From positions 1 to 64,000 of the forward strand of contig NZ_AUWQ01000035.1 of the NCBI RefSeq assembly GCF_000455205.1: 64,000 nucleotides of DNA, given 5' to 3'. Origin of the DNA: Mycobacterium sp. UM_CSW (GTDB lineage Bacteria; Actinomycetota; Actinomycetes; Mycobacteriales; Mycobacteriaceae). Positions 63,028 through 64,000 of this stretch are shown here, piece after piece. Both the position numbers and the translations under genes were made by a program. Position 1 is the stretch's first letter. Each line of letters starts with the position of its first letter. The notes beneath the pieces are model-generated. The model saw only the letters and a list, made by a program, of their open reading frames with translations. It did not search any database and was not told the DNA's origin.

Positions 63028-63684
63028 TCAGGCGTTGGTCAGCGCCTGCGCCGCGGTGCGGAACATGGTCTGCTTGATCGCGCCGAGCGTGCCGGGGTCC
63101 TTGCCGGACAGCGGGCGCAACAGGTCGGTGGCCGCGGCGGTCACCTCGCCCTCGCCCGCGGCGGCGTCGACGATGCCGAACTCGACGGCCTCGGTCCCGC
63201 CGAAGCGTCGCCCGGTGGTCATCGACGCGATCGCGGCCTGCGGGGTGAGCTTGGCCTGGATCAGCGCCGCCATGCCGTCGGTGAACGGGATCCGGATGTC
63301 GACCTCGGGAAAGCAGAAGTAGCCCCGGTCGGCGCGCATCACGCGCAGGTCGTGGGCCATCGCGAGCATGGCGCCGGCGCCGAACGCGTGCCCGGTGATG
63401 GCGGCGGCGGTCGGCGTCGGGAAGGTTAGGACGCGGGCCAGCAGGGCCTGCACCCGTCCGACATAGGACTGGGTCTGCTCGGCGTGGGCGGAAAGCCAGT
63501 CCAGGTCCAGCCCGTTGGTGTAGAACTTGCCGCGCCCGGTGGTGACCAAGCCCTGGGCGCCGGCATTTTCGATTTCGTCAAGGTGGGCGTTGATGGCGTC
63601 GAGAAACTCCGGCGAGAACCGGTTTTCGTCCTCGCCGAGGTCGACGACGGCAATCTTGTCGTCCCAGGCCAGTGTCGGTGTCAT
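63028..63684 (-). CDS. Enoyl-CoA hydratase/isomerase (crotonase) family protein
   Basis: A 218-residue crotonase-fold protein. The oxyanion-hole segments are GRGKFYTNGLDLDWL near residue 50 and ITGHAFGAGAMLAMAHDLRVM near residue 95. YFCFPEVDIRIPFTDGM is the family block after the second strand. The C-terminus is short for a full hydratase (usually about 260 residues), as in other mycobacterial EchA variants. The ATG at 63684 follows AGGAACAGG. It overlaps the upstream TetR stop by 4 bases, so the two are coupled. Confidence 0.86.
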   Translation of the reverse strand: MTPTLAWDDKIAVVDLGEDENRFSPEFLDAINAHLDEIENAGAQGLVTTGRGKFYTNGLDLDWLSAHAEQTQSYVGRVQALLARVLTFPTPTAAAITGHAFGAGAMLAMAHDLRVMRADRGYFCFPEVDIRIPFTDGMAALIQAKLTPQAAIASMTTGRRFGGTEAVEFGIVDAAAGEGEVTAAATDLLRPLSGKDPGTLGAIKQTMFRTAAQALTNA

Positions 63685-64000
63685 TTCCTGTTCCTTTCTG
63701 TGCTTCTGCGCCGCAACGGCGGTGGGCCCACGGCCAGCACGGCGCGGACCGCGGCGCGCAGGCGTTCCCGCGCGTCTGGATCGTGGATTCGTTTGCGTTC
63801 CAAGAGGATTGCGGTGGGCAGGTCGACGATGCACATGGTGATGACGTCGACGGCCGCGGCGTCCTTGCGGTCCCACAGGGCGCGGGCCAGTCGGATCATC
63901 GCCTCGACCAGCAGCCGGTCCAGGTCGCGCAGCTGCGCGGCGATGTCGGCCGGCGTCTCGGGGCCCAGCAGCTCGTCGCGGCGCACGGTCAGGATCAGCT
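63681..64000 (-). CDS. TetR-family regulator, C-terminal part (5' end outside window)
   Basis: The frame stays open to the window edge, so only the C-terminal 105 residues are visible. They are helical, with the LILTVRRDELLG segment and TMCIVDLPTAILLERKRI, as in the ligand domains of TetR-type regulators. The HTH would lie outside the window, so the family call rests on the helical pattern and on coupling to the enoyl-CoA hydratase, a common TetR target. It overlaps that gene by 4 bases. Confidence 0.55.
   Translation of the reverse strand, partial: LILTVRRDELLGPETPADIAAQLRDLDRLLVEAMIRLARALWDRKDAAAVDVITMCIVDLPTAILLERKRIHDPDARERLRAAVRAVLAVGPPPLRRRSTERNRK

Overview
The window is high-GC chromosomal DNA from a slow-growing Mycobacterium, most like the M. 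avium complex. I infer this from gene content: a FAS-II mycolic acid operon, a PE protein, MmpS/MmpL proteins, CYP124 and mycothiol-dependent MscR. The order of the conserved genes also follows M. tuberculosis Rv2232-Rv2266, with extra blocks between them. Species assignment is inference. Gene functions rest on recognised motifs and remembered family sequences; no search was run. No gap between genes exceeds 300 bases.

Layout. 1-1678: end of ptkA, ptpA and a SURF1-like gene, overlapping. 1759-3764: cobD, a small membrane protein and an MpaB/DUF2236 protein. 3848-14997: an accessory block on the minus strand, holding an arylsulfatase / HAD / formylglycine-generating enzyme / epoxide hydrolase operon, two secreted proteins, a DUF4242 protein and a tetR-mmpS-mmpL operon. 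A tRNA-Val gene (15273-15344) closes this block. 15410-16947: ahpE, a DUF3052 gene and a lipoprotein. 17094-26933: aceE, mabR and the FAS-II operon fabD-acpM-kasA-kasB-accD6. MabR is the activator of that operon, which supplies AcpM, two elongating ketoacyl synthases, the malonyl transacylase and the malonyl-CoA-producing carboxylase subunit.

27065-31086: a second accessory block with a low-GC DUF559/AbiEi-like gene between two near-identical long palindromes, a GDSL hydrolase, an FAD monooxygenase and its likely TetR repressor. 31128-35762: glpD1, a TetR, an alkyl-DHAP-synthase-like oxidase and a diacylglycerol kinase, a glycerolipid group around a very compact divergent promoter. 35763-42129: Lrp/AsnC and LLM genes, DUF3145, a beta-lactamase-like gene, a methyltransferase, mscR and a metallo-beta-lactamase-fold gene. 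42223-46153: a MarR-controlled redox/copper block (NmrA-like reductase, MarR, DoxX-like protein, membrane protein, multicopper oxidase). 46236-56929: a PE protein, a SHOCT protein, an Lnt homologue with Ser at the usual Cys position, an SDR, a SABATH-type methyltransferase, an Hsp70-like proline-rich membrane protein, a DapB-like reductase, an MmpS-like protein and cyp124. 57018-64000: an NTF2-like protein, a dehalogenase, two DUF202 proteins, hydrolases, a cutinase, a Tat-type amidase, a ClpX-zinc-finger/HTH protein, an enoyl-CoA hydratase and a truncated TetR.

The most unusual features are (i) a dispersed family of 21-23 bp arm palindromes just downstream of stop codons, two of which bracket the DUF559 gene, (ii) a set of sharp operator palindromes beside their probable regulators, and (iii) the Ser-for-Cys change in the Lnt homologue.
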